From: Streptomyces albus subsp. albus
GTDB taxonomy: Bacteria > Actinomycetota > Actinomycetes > Streptomycetales > Streptomycetaceae
Length of the DNA stretch: 64,000 nucleotides
Direction: 5' to 3'
NCBI RefSeq assembly: GCF_000725885.1
Contig: NZ_JODR01000001.1
Location: 1 to 64,000, forward strand
Below the pieces are notes generated by a model that worked only from the letters and a program-made list of their open reading frames with translations, searched no databases and was not told where the DNA came from. Below are positions 54,367 to 63,364 of the stretch, piece by piece. Numbering within the stretch: position 1 is the first letter of the stretch; each line of letters opens with the position of its first letter. Made by a program: the position numbers and the translations under genes.

Positions 54367-56073
54367 GTGTCCGTACCGCTCCGTTCCTGCTCCCGGCGCC
54401 GTGCACTGCGCGGCAGACCCGGCAGGGCCGCCCTCGTGGCCCTGGCCACCGCCGCGCTCACCGCCCCGCTCGCCCTCACGGCAGGCGCCACCGCCGCCCC
54501 GGCCGCCCCCGGCCAGGGCACCGTCACCCGCACCGCCCCCACCGCGGACACCCGCGCCACCGAGGCGGCCCGTCACGGGGGCGCCGCCGAGCAGGGCGAC
54601 ATGCTCGCCCGGAAACTCGTCCGGCGCACCGGTGCCGACGGTGCGCACCGGCATCTGACCGCACTGTCGGCCATCGCGAAGACCGGTGACGGCCACCGGG
54701 GCGCCGGGTCGCCGGGCCACGACCGTTCGGTGGCGTACGCGGGCGGTCTGCTGAAGGCCGCCGGCTACAAGGTGTCGTACCAGAAGTTCGAGTTCACCTT
54801 CCGCGAGACCCTCGCGGAGAAGCTGACGGTGCTGGGCCCGCAGCAGCGCGATGTGCCGATCACGTTGATGACCTACACCAAGAGCACCCCGGAAGGCGGC
54901 ATCGAGGCACCGCTGGCGGCCGTGCCGGTGGACGCCGACGGCTCCAGCGGCTGCGAGGCGGGCGACTACGGCGGCGGCGACTACAAGGGCCGCATCGCGC
55001 TGATCCGGCGCGGCTCGTGCTCGTTCGCGCAGAAGCAGGCGGCGGCGGCCGACGCCGGAGCGGTCGGCGCGGTGGTCTACAACAACGAGGACGGCGCCCT
55101 CAACGGCACCCTCGGCAGCCCCGACGACGCCCGTATCCCCACGGGCGGCATCACCAAGGCGGACGGCGAGGCGCTGGCCGCGCAGGCGGCCGGCGGCGGG
55201 ACGACCGTCCGGCTGGAGGTCCGCGAGCGTCAGGAGCAGCGCACCACGCACAACGTGCTCGCGGAGACCCGGGGCGGCGACGCGGACCGCACGGTGATGC
55301 TCGGCGCCCATCTCGACTCGGTGCCCGAGGGTCCCGGCATCAACGACAACGGCTCGGGCTCGGCCAGCATCCTGGAGACGGCTCTCCAGCTGGCGAAGGC
55401 CGACCACAAGGGCAGGCACGCCAACAAGGTGCGGTTCGCCCTGTGGAGCGCGGAGGAGCTGGGCCTGCTGGGCGCCGAGCACTATGTGACGCAGCTGCCC
55501 GCGGCCGAGCGGAAGAAGATCGCGCTCTATCTGAACTTCGACATGATCGCCAGCCCCAACTACGGGATCTTCGCCTACGACGGTGACGACTCCGACCGCA
55601 CGGGGGCCGGGCCGGGCCCGGAGGGTTCGGCGGCGCTGGAGAAGGACCTGGTGGACTTCCTCGCCACGCGCGGCATGCCCGCGCGCGGTACCGACTTCGA
55701 CGGCCGCTCCGACTACGGTCCCTTCATCGAGGCCGGGATTCCGGCGGGCGGTACGTTCACCGGCGCCGAGAAGATCAAGACGGCCGAGCAGCAGAAGCTG
55801 TGGGGCGGCACGGCGGGAGAGGCGTACGACGGCTGCTACCACCAGGCGTGCGACACGCTCGAGAACATCGACATGCGGGCGTTCGACGCGAACGTCAAGG
55901 CCATCGCGAACGCGGTGGGCCACTACGCGTGGGACGTCAGCGGTGTGACCGCCCGGGGAGCGGGCGGCGGCAAGAAGGGCGGCATGAACGCGGGCAAGAC
56001 CGGTGGCGCCGCGGTCGCGGACGGCGAGGAGCCCGCGTACGGCCCGTACAAGGGAGCGCGCCTGGTCCGGTGA
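54367..56073 (+). CDS. Secreted M28 zinc aminopeptidase with PA domain
   Basis: A 568-residue exported peptidase. A twin-Arg or Sec signal peptide (RRALRGRPGRAALVALATAA) precedes the mature protein. A protease-associated domain lies at about 170-290 (GRIALIRRGSCSFAQKQ). The catalytic M28 domain has GAHLDSVPEGPGINDNGSG near 312 (zinc His and Asp), SAEELGLLGAEH (Glu-Glu) and CYHQACDTLENID with the last zinc histidine. It resembles the Streptomyces aminopeptidases that remove hydrophobic N-terminal residues. A Gly/Lys-rich C-terminal tail follows. GTG at 54367 has AAAGGA upstream. Confidence 0.92.
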   Translation: MSVPLRSCSRRRALRGRPGRAALVALATAALTAPLALTAGATAAPAAPGQGTVTRTAPTADTRATEAARHGGAAEQGDMLARKLVRRTGADGAHRHLTALSAIAKTGDGHRGAGSPGHDRSVAYAGGLLKAAGYKVSYQKFEFTFRETLAEKLTVLGPQQRDVPITLMTYTKSTPEGGIEAPLAAVPVDADGSSGCEAGDYGGGDYKGRIALIRRGSCSFAQKQAAAADAGAVGAVVYNNEDGALNGTLGSPDDARIPTGGITKADGEALAAQAAGGGTTVRLEVRERQEQRTTHNVLAETRGGDADRTVMLGAHLDSVPEGPGINDNGSGSASILETALQLAKADHKGRHANKVRFALWSAEELGLLGAEHYVTQLPAAERKKIALYLNFDMIASPNYGIFAYDGDDSDRTGAGPGPEGSAALEKDLVDFLATRGMPARGTDFDGRSDYGPFIEAGIPAGGTFTGAEKIKTAEQQKLWGGTAGEAYDGCYHQACDTLENIDMRAFDANVKAIANAVGHYAWDVSGVTARGAGGGKKGGMNAGKTGGAAVADGEEPAYGPYKGARLVR

Positions 56074-56103
56074 CCACCCCCTCGCACGTCCGTGCGCGCT
56101 CAC

Positions 56104-56142
56104 CCCGCCAGGTTGTCCACAGGGTGTGGACAACCTGGCGGG
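56104..56142. terminator. 18-bp palindrome made of two inverted DnaA boxes
   Basis: Starting 31 bases after the peptidase stop, a perfect stem of 18 bp closes on a GGG loop. Its inner part is TTGTCCACA (56113-56121) and TGTGGACAA (56125-56133), two exact copies of the preferred Streptomyces DnaA box facing each other. It has the shape and place of a terminator, but the sequence match suggests DnaA binding too. The rest of 56143-56381 shows no gene. Confidence 0.75.
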
Positions 56143-56381
56143 CGCGGGCAGCGGTGAGGGGTCACCACGGGCGGGGAAACGGACGGATCTCCTCCTCGCC
56201 CCCCGGTCAGGGCGGGGTATGCCAGTGACCCATGCCGGACCGCCCCGGTGTCCGATGCGCCGACACTTGCGCGACCCCGTCGTTTTCTGCCCGCTTTCCG
56301 ACCGCTTCATCAGCCGTTCGTCCGGATTGCACCGTCGTCATGAGGCTGCGCCCGGTACCGGTGGCCCGGTAGGCTTTCCGT

Positions 56382-56681
56382 GTGATCTTCAAGCGAATCG
56401 GAAACGGGCGGCCGTACCCCGACCACGGCCGGGAGAGCACCCGTCAGTGGGCGGATGTGGCCCCGCGACCGGTGCGTCTTGACCAGCTCGTCACCACCAA
56501 GGGACAACTCGACCTGGAGACCCTGCTCGCCGAGGACTCGACGTTCTACGGCGACCTGTTCGCCCACGTCGTGAAGTGGCAGGGCGACCTGTATCTGGAG
56601 GACGGTCTGCACCGCGCGGTCCGTGCCGCCCTCCAGCAGCGCCAGGTGCTGCACGCGCGCGTACTCGAACTCGACGACTGA
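56382..56681 (+). CDS. Small conserved actinobacterial protein, ParB-fold-like
   Basis: A 99-residue cytoplasmic protein. The central DQLVTTKGQLDLETLLAED and the later GDLYLEDGLHRAVRAALQ resemble a minimal ParB/Srx-like fold, in which a GLHRA segment matches the nucleotide loop. I recall it being named VapB-family antitoxin in some annotations, but there is no toxin gene beside it. GTG at 56382 has TAGGCT (56370-56375) six bases upstream, so it may be leaderless. Function is unknown. Confidence 0.75.
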   Translation: MIFKRIGNGRPYPDHGRESTRQWADVAPRPVRLDQLVTTKGQLDLETLLAEDSTFYGDLFAHVVKWQGDLYLEDGLHRAVRAALQQRQVLHARVLELDD

Positions 56682-56890
56682 CGCGCCAGCCGACGCCCTC
56701 GTGCGGCCGGCCGGCGCACGACCGGCCGACCGCACGGGAGCACGACCGCACGAGGGCACGATCGCACCCCTGCGACCGCCGTACGGCTGTGCGCACGGCA
56801 AAGGCGCCCGATCCTCCGATCGGGTACGCATACTGACGAGCCGCTGATCATCTGGTAGGCAGTACGGCCTCCGGCCACTACCCTGCGTAC

Positions 56891-57556
56891 ATGAGCATGC
56901 TCACTCCTCCCGGGCTGGGCGGGAAGTACCGCATCAAGGGCAGCCGGTATCCGCGGATGCGCCGGCCGCGGCGGCGGGGCAGGCTCATCGCCACCACCGG
57001 CCTCGGCGTCCTGACCTGCGCCGTACTCGGGTGGGGCACGCTCCAGCTCGTCGACATCTACTCCGGTGCGGACGAGCCCCCGGCCGACGGCGCACACGCC
57101 CGGCCCGCCGACTGCGCCTCCCCGGCCGCCGCCGGCCCCCGGGCCCGCGCGGGCCACGCCTCGCTCCCGGCCCCCGGCACCATCACCGTCAACGTCCTCA
57201 ACGCCACGTCCCGCACCGGCCTGGCCAAGGACACCGCCGACGCGCTGGAAAAGCGCGGTTTCCGCATCGGCGAGGTGGCCAACGCCCCCGCCCCGCTCGA
57301 CGGCAAGGTGAAGGGGAACGGGCTGGTCATCGGCGGGCCCGGCACCGCCACCGCCTCCCGGCTCTCCGTCCTGGCCGCCCAGCTCGACGGCGCCCGCATC
57401 CGGCACGACGCACACCGGGACGGCAAGGACCTCGATCTCGTCCTCGGCAAGAGCTTCACGAAGCTGACGGGGAAGAAGGCGGCCGAGGCAGCCCTCACCA
57501 AGCTGTCGGGCCCCCGCTCGGCGTCCTCCCACGAAAAAGCCGGCACCACCTGCTGA
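56891..57556 (+). CDS. LytR C-terminal domain membrane protein
   Basis: A 221-residue protein. A basic N-terminus (YPRMRRPRRRGRL) is followed by one transmembrane segment (about 31-53, ATTGLGVLTCAVLGWGTLQL) and an extracytoplasmic LytR_C domain (TITVNVLNATSRTGLAKDTA, then GFRIGEVANAP and LVLGKSFTKL). LytR_C is found alone or in LCP wall-attachment enzymes; no LCP catalytic domain is present here. ATG at 56891 has TACCCT (56879-56884) six bases upstream, so a leaderless mRNA is likely. It converges on upp. Confidence 0.88.
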   Translation: MSMLTPPGLGGKYRIKGSRYPRMRRPRRRGRLIATTGLGVLTCAVLGWGTLQLVDIYSGADEPPADGAHARPADCASPAAAGPRARAGHASLPAPGTITVNVLNATSRTGLAKDTADALEKRGFRIGEVANAPAPLDGKVKGNGLVIGGPGTATASRLSVLAAQLDGARIRHDAHRDGKDLDLVLGKSFTKLTGKKAAEAALTKLSGPRSASSHEKAGTTC

Positions 57557-57720
57557 CGCCCCACCGGCGCACTGAAGGCGCCCCGCACCGGCAGCGTGCG
57601 GCCTTTGGACGGAAGCCGGAACCACACAGCGCCGTCAGACGACAGCCGACACACGCGCGGCCGTACGAGAGCCGACGCCGGCGCGCACGGCCGCAACGCG
57701 CACCAGGGGCACACACGCCA

Positions 57721-57750
57721 CCGGCCGGGCGGCAGTCGCCGCCCGGCCGG
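57721..57750 (-). terminator. Terminator of upp
   Basis: CCGGCCGGGCGGC (57721-57733) pairs with GCCGCCCGGCCGG (57738-57750), 13 bp with the loop AGTC, 23 bases past the upp stop. It could also serve the convergent LytR_C gene. Confidence 0.8.
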
Positions 57751-57773
57751 GAAGAACAAGGGTGGGTGCGGGT

Positions 57774-58409
57774 TCAGCCCGCGGTGCCGTACATCCGGTC
57801 ACCGGCGTCGCCGAGGCCCGGGACGATGAAGCCCTGCTCGTCGAGGCGCTCGTCGACCGAGGCGGTCACCACCGTCACCGGCGTACCGGCCAGCTCGCGC
57901 TCCATGACGGCCACGCCCTCGGGCGCCGCCAGCAGGCACAGGGCGGTCACGTCGTCGGCGCCGCGCCGGATCAGCTCCTTGATCGCGGCGACCAGCGTGC
58001 CGCCCGTGGCCAGCATCGGGTCCAGCACGTAGACCTGGCGGCCGGACAGGTCGTCGGGCATGCGGTTCGCGTACGTCGAGGCCTGGAGCGTCTCCTCGTC
58101 GCGGATCATGCCGAGGAAGCCCACCTCGGCCGTCGGCAGCAGCCGGACCATGCCCTCCAGCATGCCGAGCCCCGCACGGATGATGGGCACCACCAGCGGG
58201 CGGGGGCGCGAGAGCTGCACGCCCGTGGTCCGGGTGACCGGCGTGGTGATCCCGACCTCCTCCACGCGCACGTCGCGGGTGGCCTCGTACGCGAGGAGCG
58301 TCACCAGCTCGTCCGCCAGCCGGCGGAAGGTGGGCGAGTCGGTGCGCGCGTCGCGCAGAGTGGTGAGCTTGTGCGCGACCAAGGGGTGGTCGACGACGTG
58401 GATCCGCAT
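57774..58409 (-). CDS. upp: Uracil phosphoribosyltransferase
   Basis: A 211-residue enzyme that makes UMP from uracil and PRPP in pyrimidine salvage. The PRPP loop is [18 protein letters not shown], the N-terminal [19 protein letters not shown] is diagnostic, and the uracil-binding C-terminal loop is [17 protein letters not shown]. Length is normal. ATG at 58409 has GATACT on the minus strand eight bases upstream, so the leader is very short or absent. Confidence 0.96.
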   Translation of the reverse strand: MRIHVVDHPLVAHKLTTLRDARTDSPTFRRLADELVTLLAYEATRDVRVEEVGITTPVTRTTGVQLSRPRPLVVPIIRAGLGMLEGMVRLLPTAEVGFLGMIRDEETLQASTYANRMPDDLSGRQVYVLDPMLATGGTLVAAIKELIRRGADDVTALCLLAAPEGVAVMERELAGTPVTVVTASVDERLDEQGFIVPGLGDAGDRMYGTAG

Positions 58410-58557
58410 GCTTCGACAGTATCCGAGCCGCGCGCGGGGGCTTCCCTCCGGTCCCGGTACGACCGTCTTCTCCCGTCACGTCCCGGCAACTGCCCGTGAC
58501 ACTGGCGTACGCCCGCCGCACCGGGGGAAGGTGGGCAGGTACACCGGAGGTGTGCGT

Positions 58558-58776
58558 ATGACACAGGCACGAGAGCCCCGTCCACCGGCCGGGGAGCAGG
58601 ACCGTCCCAGTGACCGTCCCACCCGTTCCACCGACGCGGAACGGCTGCGCGCCCGCGCCCGTTTTCTCCGAGAGCTGAACGAGGCCAGAGAGTTGCGCGA
58701 GCGCGTCCACCCGCGCCGCTCCCGCGCGGCCCGCAGGCGCCGCCAGGCGCTGCGGATGCGTACGTTCCGCTGGTGA
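58558..58776 (+). CDS. Small Arg-rich protein
   Basis: A 72-residue basic protein. The first 25 residues are disordered; the rest is a helical segment rich in Arg (ERLRARARFLRELNEARELR) and ends RRRRQALRMRTFRW. ATG at 58558 has GGAGG seven bases upstream, which supports translation. Divergent from upp. The charge suggests nucleic-acid or ribosome contact, but function is unknown. Confidence 0.7.
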   Translation: MTQAREPRPPAGEQDRPSDRPTRSTDAERLRARARFLRELNEARELRERVHPRRSRAARRRRQALRMRTFRW

Positions 58777-59025
58777 GCGGCGGCGGACCCGGCAGTCGGG
58801 CAGCCGCAGGGCGGGCACCGTGCGGACAGCGCTGCGTGGCGAGCCGTCACGGTGCGTCGACCCAGGCGGGGCGCGGGTGAACGATCGGGCAACACTCGGG
58901 CAAACAGCGCGACGACGCACTGCCGAAGACCCTTCGCACGGCGCGGGTTTCTGCCACGATTCACGATGGGGCGGGGCACGTCCTCGTCAGCATCGGGCAC
59001 ATCTTGGATCAGTGGGAGAGTCACG

Positions 59026-59577
59026 GTGTATTTCGCCGCGCTGCTCGCGCGCACCGAAGACGGGTGGGAAGCGAGCGACACAGAGCTGGACGATGTGGAG
59101 ACCCTGGCCGACCTGGCCGACCTGGCCCGGGAGGCCACGGCGGACGACGAGACGGTGCTGGTCTGCATCGAGCAGGAGGGGGAGTGGTTCGGCGTCGTCC
59201 GCGTGGACGGAGAGGACGACCCCCGCGTCTTCGTCTCCGACGCCGCGGCGGCGATGCGCAGCTCGTACGGCGAGATACTGCTCTCGGACGAGCTGCTGGG
59301 CCGCCAGCCGGAAGATCCCTCCGCCCTCGACCAACTCGTCGACCTCGACGGTACGGAGGAAGGCGAGCCGGAGGGCGCCGAGAACGACGACGAGGAGGCC
59401 GAACGCGCCGCGGTCGCCGAGGCGGAGGCCGCACCGGCCGGGCCGCTGGGCGACTCCGGACTGCTGACCGACCTCGGTATGGACGACAAGGCGCTGCTCA
59501 CGCTCGCGCCCGAGGACGCCCTCGCCGAGATCGCCGACGCACTCGGCTGCACGGATGTCCTGGAGTCCGTGCGCTGA
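59026..59577 (+). CDS. tRNA adenosine deaminase-associated protein
   Basis: A 183-residue acidic protein found directly upstream of tadA in actinobacteria. It starts VYFAALLARTEDGWE, has DDVETLADLADLAREA and later an acidic linker (DGTEEGEPEGAENDDEEAE), ending with a conserved segment LGMDDKALLTLAPEDALAEI. GTG at 59026 has GGGAGAG six bases upstream. It lies 34 bp before tadA. A role with TadA is inferred only from the constant neighbourhood. Confidence 0.85.
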   Translation: MYFAALLARTEDGWEASDTELDDVETLADLADLAREATADDETVLVCIEQEGEWFGVVRVDGEDDPRVFVSDAAAAMRSSYGEILLSDELLGRQPEDPSALDQLVDLDGTEEGEPEGAENDDEEAERAAVAEAEAAPAGPLGDSGLLTDLGMDDKALLTLAPEDALAEIADALGCTDVLESVR

Positions 59578-59611
59578 GACCGGTGCGGGTGCCAGGCGCG
59601 ACACTGTCCCC

Positions 59612-60214
59612 ATGACCCCCGCGCACGACGATCGGCCGACCGCCGCGTCCCCCTCACCCGCCCCCGGGACCCCCTCCGCGGTGGGCCCCGCGGGCGATCC
59701 CGTCCGCGACCCCTGGCACCGGCCCATGCGGCTGGCGCTCACGGAGGCCGCACGGGCGCCCGGAACGGGGGACGTGCCGGTCGGCGCCGTCGTTCTCGGG
59801 CCCGACGGGGAGGTCCTGGGCCGGGGCCACAACGCCCGTGAGGCGGACGGTGATCCGACCGCGCACGCGGAGGTCCTGGCCCTGCGCGAGGCCGCCCGCG
59901 CCCGCGGCGACAACTGGCGCCTCACCGGCTGCACCCTCGTCGTCACACTGGAGCCGTGCACCATGTGCGCCGGCGCGGCGGTGCTCTCCCGCGTCTCCCG
60001 TGTCGTCTACGGGGCGCGCGACGCGAAGGCCGGCGCCGCCGGCTCGGTGTGGGACGCCCTGCGCGACCGGCGCCTCAACCACCGCCCGGAAGTGATCAAC
60101 GGAGTACTGGCCGAGGAGTGCGCCGCCCTCCTCACCACCTTCTTCCGCGCCCCCCACGCCCCGTCCCCGTCCGGCCCCCCTGTCGATTTCGACGGCGGGC
60201 CCTCGGTGGGCTAG
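59612..60214 (+). CDS. tadA: tRNA-specific adenosine deaminase TadA
   Basis: A 200-residue zinc enzyme that converts A34 to inosine in the anticodon of tRNA-Arg(ACG). The zinc motif is HAEVLAL (His, Glu) and PCTMCAGA (two Cys), with GDVPVGAVVLGPDGEVLGRG before it. The first 35 residues are a disordered extension, so a start at the internal ATG (59729) is possible. ATG at 59612 has GACACT six bases upstream, which suggests its own leaderless transcript. tRNA-Ser follows. Confidence 0.92.
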   Translation: MTPAHDDRPTAASPSPAPGTPSAVGPAGDPVRDPWHRPMRLALTEAARAPGTGDVPVGAVVLGPDGEVLGRGHNAREADGDPTAHAEVLALREAARARGDNWRLTGCTLVVTLEPCTMCAGAAVLSRVSRVVYGARDAKAGAAGSVWDALRDRRLNHRPEVINGVLAEECAALLTTFFRAPHAPSPSGPPVDFDGGPSVG

Positions 60215-60224
60215 AGTTCCTCTC

Positions 60225-60311
60225 GGTAGCGTGTCCGAGCGGCCGAAGGAGCTCGCCTCGAAAGCGAGTGAGGGGGCAACTCCTCCGTGGGTTCAAATCC
60301 CACCGCTACCG
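60225..60311 (+). tRNA. tRNA-Ser (anticodon CGA)
   Basis: Acceptor arms GGTAGCG (60225-60231) and CGCTACC (60304-60310) pair fully, G60311 is the discriminator, the T loop has GTTCAAATC, and the anticodon stem CTCGC/GCGAG holds the loop CTCGAAA with anticodon CGA. The long variable arm is as expected for serine. CCA is not encoded. Confidence 0.97.
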
Positions 60312-60315
60312 CTTC

Positions 60316-60361
60316 ACACGACGAAGGGCCGGACCCCGCGGGGTCCGGCCCTTCGTCGTGT
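60316..60361 (+). terminator. Terminator of tRNA-Ser
   Basis: A perfect 22-bp inverted repeat (60316-60337 with 60340-60361), beginning ACACGACGAAGGGCCGGA, follows the tRNA by four bases. Confidence 0.92.
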
Positions 60362-60501
60362 CCCCCTCCCCGCCCGCCGGGCCGGTACGACTGTCAACCG
60401 GCGGGCGCGGGCGCTATGTTGGGGGTGTCTCCCTCTCTGTCGGGGGCCGGGATCGCCCCGTGCCGAAAGGGCTCCGGGCGGGTCCGGTGAAGGAGGAGGA
60501 G

Positions 60502-60627
60502 ATGCGGATGGCCGACGGAGTCGGAAGCGGGCGGCGCGTGGCGGACCGGGAAGCCGTTCCTTTGCGCCGGAGCGCATTGGGCGGTGTCCGTGGAATTGTC
60601 CCGTCGCGGTTCGTGACCACCGGTTAG
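60502..60627 (+). CDS. Possible 41-residue small protein
   Basis: A short ORF in the 480-bp gap after the tRNA. It has a very strong ribosome binding site (AAGGAGGAGGAG at 60490-60501) right before the ATG at 60502, and a plausible promoter TGTCAA (60392-60397), 17 bp, TATGTT (60415-60420) upstream. The peptide is basic, starts MRMADGVGSGRRVADREAVP and ends VRGIVPSRFVTTG. I know no family. It may instead be a leader or an artefact of G+C. The rest of the gap to 60843 shows nothing else. Confidence 0.4.
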   Translation: MRMADGVGSGRRVADREAVPLRRSALGGVRGIVPSRFVTTG

Positions 60628-60843
60628 GAGTCCTGCGCACAGTACGGCCGCCCCCGTCGTTCCCCGGGCGCCCGGGGCGGCACGCGCGCTCCCGTGCCGG
60701 GCGGAGCCACCCTCCGCGCAGGGGCGCACACCCTTCGTCGTCGGCCTGTCGCCGGTCCGTCGCCGGTCTGCGAGGGGCCGTGGGCTGTCGTACGTTGAGA
60801 GGGCGACCGCTGGTCCCAGGGGGGAGCAGGGAGGCGCGGGCGG

Positions 60844-61791
60844 ATGCGAGCTGTCGGTGTGCGCGAGCGGAACGGGCGGCCCGAGGTTCTGCAGGCGCGG
60901 CGGCCCGAGCCGGGCGAGGGCGAAGTTCTGGTGCGGGTGGTGGCGGCGGGCCTCAACCCGCTCGACTGGAAGATCGCGGACGGCATGCTGGAGGACTTCG
61001 TGCCGTACGACTTCCCGCTGGTGATGGGCGTGGACTTCGCCGGCGTCGTGGAGGGCAACGGCCCGGAGGCCCGCCGGTTCGCGGAGGGCGAGCAGGTGTA
61101 CGGGCACGTGGTGAGCGAGCCGGTGGGCCGTGGCACGTACGCCGAATACGTCGTGGTCAACGAGGCGGGCAGCATCGCGCCGGCGCCGCTGACGCTGCGG
61201 CTGACGGCGGCGGCGGGGGCGCCGACCGCCGGGATGACGGCCCTGGGGATCATGGAAGCCGCGGCGCTGCGGTCGTACGGCAGCCTGCTGATCATCGGAG
61301 CGGCGGGCGGTGTGGGCACGTTCCTGACGCAGCTCGCCGCCGCCGACGGGCTGTGGGTGCTGGCGGCCACGCACGGGCACGACAGCGCGCGGATGGCGGG
61401 CTTCGGCGCGTCCCGCACGGTGGACGTACGGGAGCAGTCGCTCGCGGACGCGGTGCGCGAGGAGTACCCGCACGGGGTGGACGCGCTGGTGGACCTCGTC
61501 TCGACCGAGCGGGCCGACTTCGCGGCGCACGCGGCGCTGGTGCGGGACGGCGGGGTGGCCGTCTCCACGCTGGACGCGGCGTCCGTCGACGCGCTGTACG
61601 GGCGGGGCATCGAGGGCATCAACTACCACATCGACCCGTCCGCCGAGTTGCTCGACCGGCTCGGCTCCGAGATCGACAGCGGGCGGCTGGCGGTGCCCAT
61701 CGAGGCCGAGGTGCCGCTGGACGAGGCCCCGGGTGCGGTGGCCCGCAGCCGGGCGGGCGGTGCCCGCGGGAAGACGATCCTGCTGCCCTGA
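60844..61791 (+). CDS. MDR-family NADP-dependent oxidoreductase
   Basis: A 315-residue enzyme of the medium-chain dehydrogenase/reductase superfamily, quinone oxidoreductase branch. The substrate domain has RVVAAGLNPLDWKIADG and GVDFAGVVEG; the nucleotide domain has IIGAAGGVGTFLTQLAAADG. Zinc ligands are absent, as usual in this branch. ATG at 60844 has GGGAGG upstream. Probable role is reduction of quinones or enones. No partner gene is adjacent. Confidence 0.88.
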   Translation: MRAVGVRERNGRPEVLQARRPEPGEGEVLVRVVAAGLNPLDWKIADGMLEDFVPYDFPLVMGVDFAGVVEGNGPEARRFAEGEQVYGHVVSEPVGRGTYAEYVVVNEAGSIAPAPLTLRLTAAAGAPTAGMTALGIMEAAALRSYGSLLIIGAAGGVGTFLTQLAAADGLWVLAATHGHDSARMAGFGASRTVDVREQSLADAVREEYPHGVDALVDLVSTERADFAAHAALVRDGGVAVSTLDAASVDALYGRGIEGINYHIDPSAELLDRLGSEIDSGRLAVPIEAEVPLDEAPGAVARSRAGGARGKTILLP

Positions 61792-61927
61792 CCGCCCCCG
61801 ACCGCCCTGGTGGCCCCCGACCGCCCCGGCCGCCCCATGAGGGCTCCCTCTTCCCGCTACACTCTCAGCGCCGCACAGGTGTACGGGGCGGCCGGTTGCC
61901 GGGCACCCCGGGGGGAGGGACAGCGCG

Positions 61928-62092
61928 ATGGCGCAGGCGAAGAAGCTCGTGGGCTACATCCTGGTCGTCTTCGTGCTGTACACGATCATCACGTCGCCCG
62001 AACGCGCCGCGGATCTGGTCCAAGTAGGTTTCGAAGGCATCTCCAGTGCGGCGCAGGGTGTCGGCCGCTTCATGACCTCGCTCGTGAACTGA
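61928..62092 (+). CDS. 54-residue single-pass membrane protein
   Basis: A short ORF with a clear ribosome binding site (GGGAGGGA just before). The peptide starts MAQAKKLVGYILVVFVLYTI, giving one transmembrane helix, then a helical amphipathic tail (SSAAQGVGRFMTSLVN). Base composition at third positions is normal for a real gene. A possible -10, TACACT, lies near 61858. I recall similar small proteins encoded upstream of sigF-like genes, but function is unknown. Confidence 0.7.
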   Translation: MAQAKKLVGYILVVFVLYTIITSPERAADLVQVGFEGISSAAQGVGRFMTSLVN

Positions 62093-62250
62093 GGGCCCGC
62101 TCAGCCCGTTGTGAATCCCTTTCCACCAGCGGTTTTCGGCTGCCCTGGAGCAGCAACACGGAGTGGTCCGGTGCTTGCGCACGGTGCACATGTCTTGTGA
62201 TGCTATGACCGCTTTTTGGCGGAAGAATCGCGAATAGCCACGACGAGCGA

Positions 62251-62274
62251 CCGATCCGAGCACCGATCCGAGCA
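62251..62274. repeat. 12-bp tandem repeat upstream of sigF
   Basis: CCGATCCGAGCA occurs twice back to back (62251-62262 and 62263-62274) about 50 bp before the sigF-like start. It may be a regulator site or a chance duplication. Confidence 0.6.
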
Positions 62275-62321
62275 CGATCAGGACAGTTCCGCACCGTGAA
62301 CCGTGAAGGGGTGGTGGCTGA

Positions 62322-63167
62322 GTGGACGGGACCCGTACCCCCACCCAGACTGCCTCCGGCGACGCCGAAGCGCCGTCCTCCCCCGCCGAGGCGCAGAGGG
62401 AACGTGCCGCGCGGACCCGGGCGCTGACGCAGTCGCTCTTCGAACAGCTGGCCAGGCACGAGCCCGGCTCGCCCGAACACGAACGCATCCGCGCGGCCCT
62501 CATCGAGGCCAACCTCCCCCTGGTGCGCTACGTCGCCGCCCGCTTCCGCAGCCGCAACGAGCCGATGGAGGACGTCGTCCAGGTCGGCACCATCGGACTG
62601 ATCAACGCGATCGACCGGTTCGACGCCCAGCGCGGCGTGCAGTTCCCCACCTTCGCGATGCCGACCATCGTCGGCGAGATCCGCCGCTACTTCCGCGACA
62701 ACGTCCGCACCGTGCACGTACCGCGCCGGCTGCACGAGATGTGGGTGCAGGTCAGCGGTGCCACCGAGGACCTGACGACCCTGCACGGGCGCTCCCCCAC
62801 CACGGCCGAGATCGCCGAGCGGCTGAAGATCTCCGAGGACGAGGTGCTGGCCTGCATCGAGGCGGGGCGCGCCTACCGCGCCACGTCCCTGGAGGCCGCA
62901 CAGGAGCGCGAGGACGGCATGCCGGGGCTGCTGGACCGGCTCGGCTACGAGGACCCCGAGCTGGACGGCGTCGAGCACCGGGACCTGGTCCGCCACCTGC
63001 TGGTGCAACTCCCCGAGCGTGAGCAGCGGATCCTGCTGCTGCGGTACTACCGGAACCTGACGCAGTCGCAGATCAGCGCCGAGTTGGGCGTCTCGCAGAT
63101 GCACGTCTCGCGGCTGCTCTCCCGCAGCTTCGCCCGACTGCGGGCCGCAAATCGAATCGACGCGTAA
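62322..63167 (+). CDS. sigF: SigF-like sigma factor (SigB/F/G family)
   Basis: A 281-residue sigma factor of the SigB/SigF/SigG group. Region 2 has [20 protein letters not shown], region 3 has [20 protein letters not shown], and region 4 ends [20 protein letters not shown] followed by RAANRIDA, which matches the S. coelicolor SigF ending I remember. SigF is needed late in spore maturation. GTG at 62322 has a GGTGGTGG-like ribosome binding site. No anti-sigma gene is adjacent, as in S. coelicolor. Confidence 0.8.
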   Translation: MDGTRTPTQTASGDAEAPSSPAEAQRERAARTRALTQSLFEQLARHEPGSPEHERIRAALIEANLPLVRYVAARFRSRNEPMEDVVQVGTIGLINAIDRFDAQRGVQFPTFAMPTIVGEIRRYFRDNVRTVHVPRRLHEMWVQVSGATEDLTTLHGRSPTTAEIAERLKISEDEVLACIEAGRAYRATSLEAAQEREDGMPGLLDRLGYEDPELDGVEHRDLVRHLLVQLPEREQRILLLRYYRNLTQSQISAELGVSQMHVSRLLSRSFARLRAANRIDA

Positions 63168-63364
63168 CCTCTTCGAGCGACCCAACTTCCGCCCCACTGC
63201 TCCCAGCTGTGCAGTTTTATCGACATGAGGCTACGTCGCGTTGCCTACTTGTGACATTCTGCAAGAGCTGCGTTTGCCGCGGCGGCGCGCCCGGTATGGA
63301 GGGGGAGGTGCTTCCCTCAGCCGAGGGCGCCGCAGCGACCCGTCCGCGACCTCAAGGGGGTGGC

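Noticed and set aside
56382..56681. VapB antitoxin
   Set aside because: No toxin gene is adjacent and the sequence looks closer to a minimal ParB-like fold.
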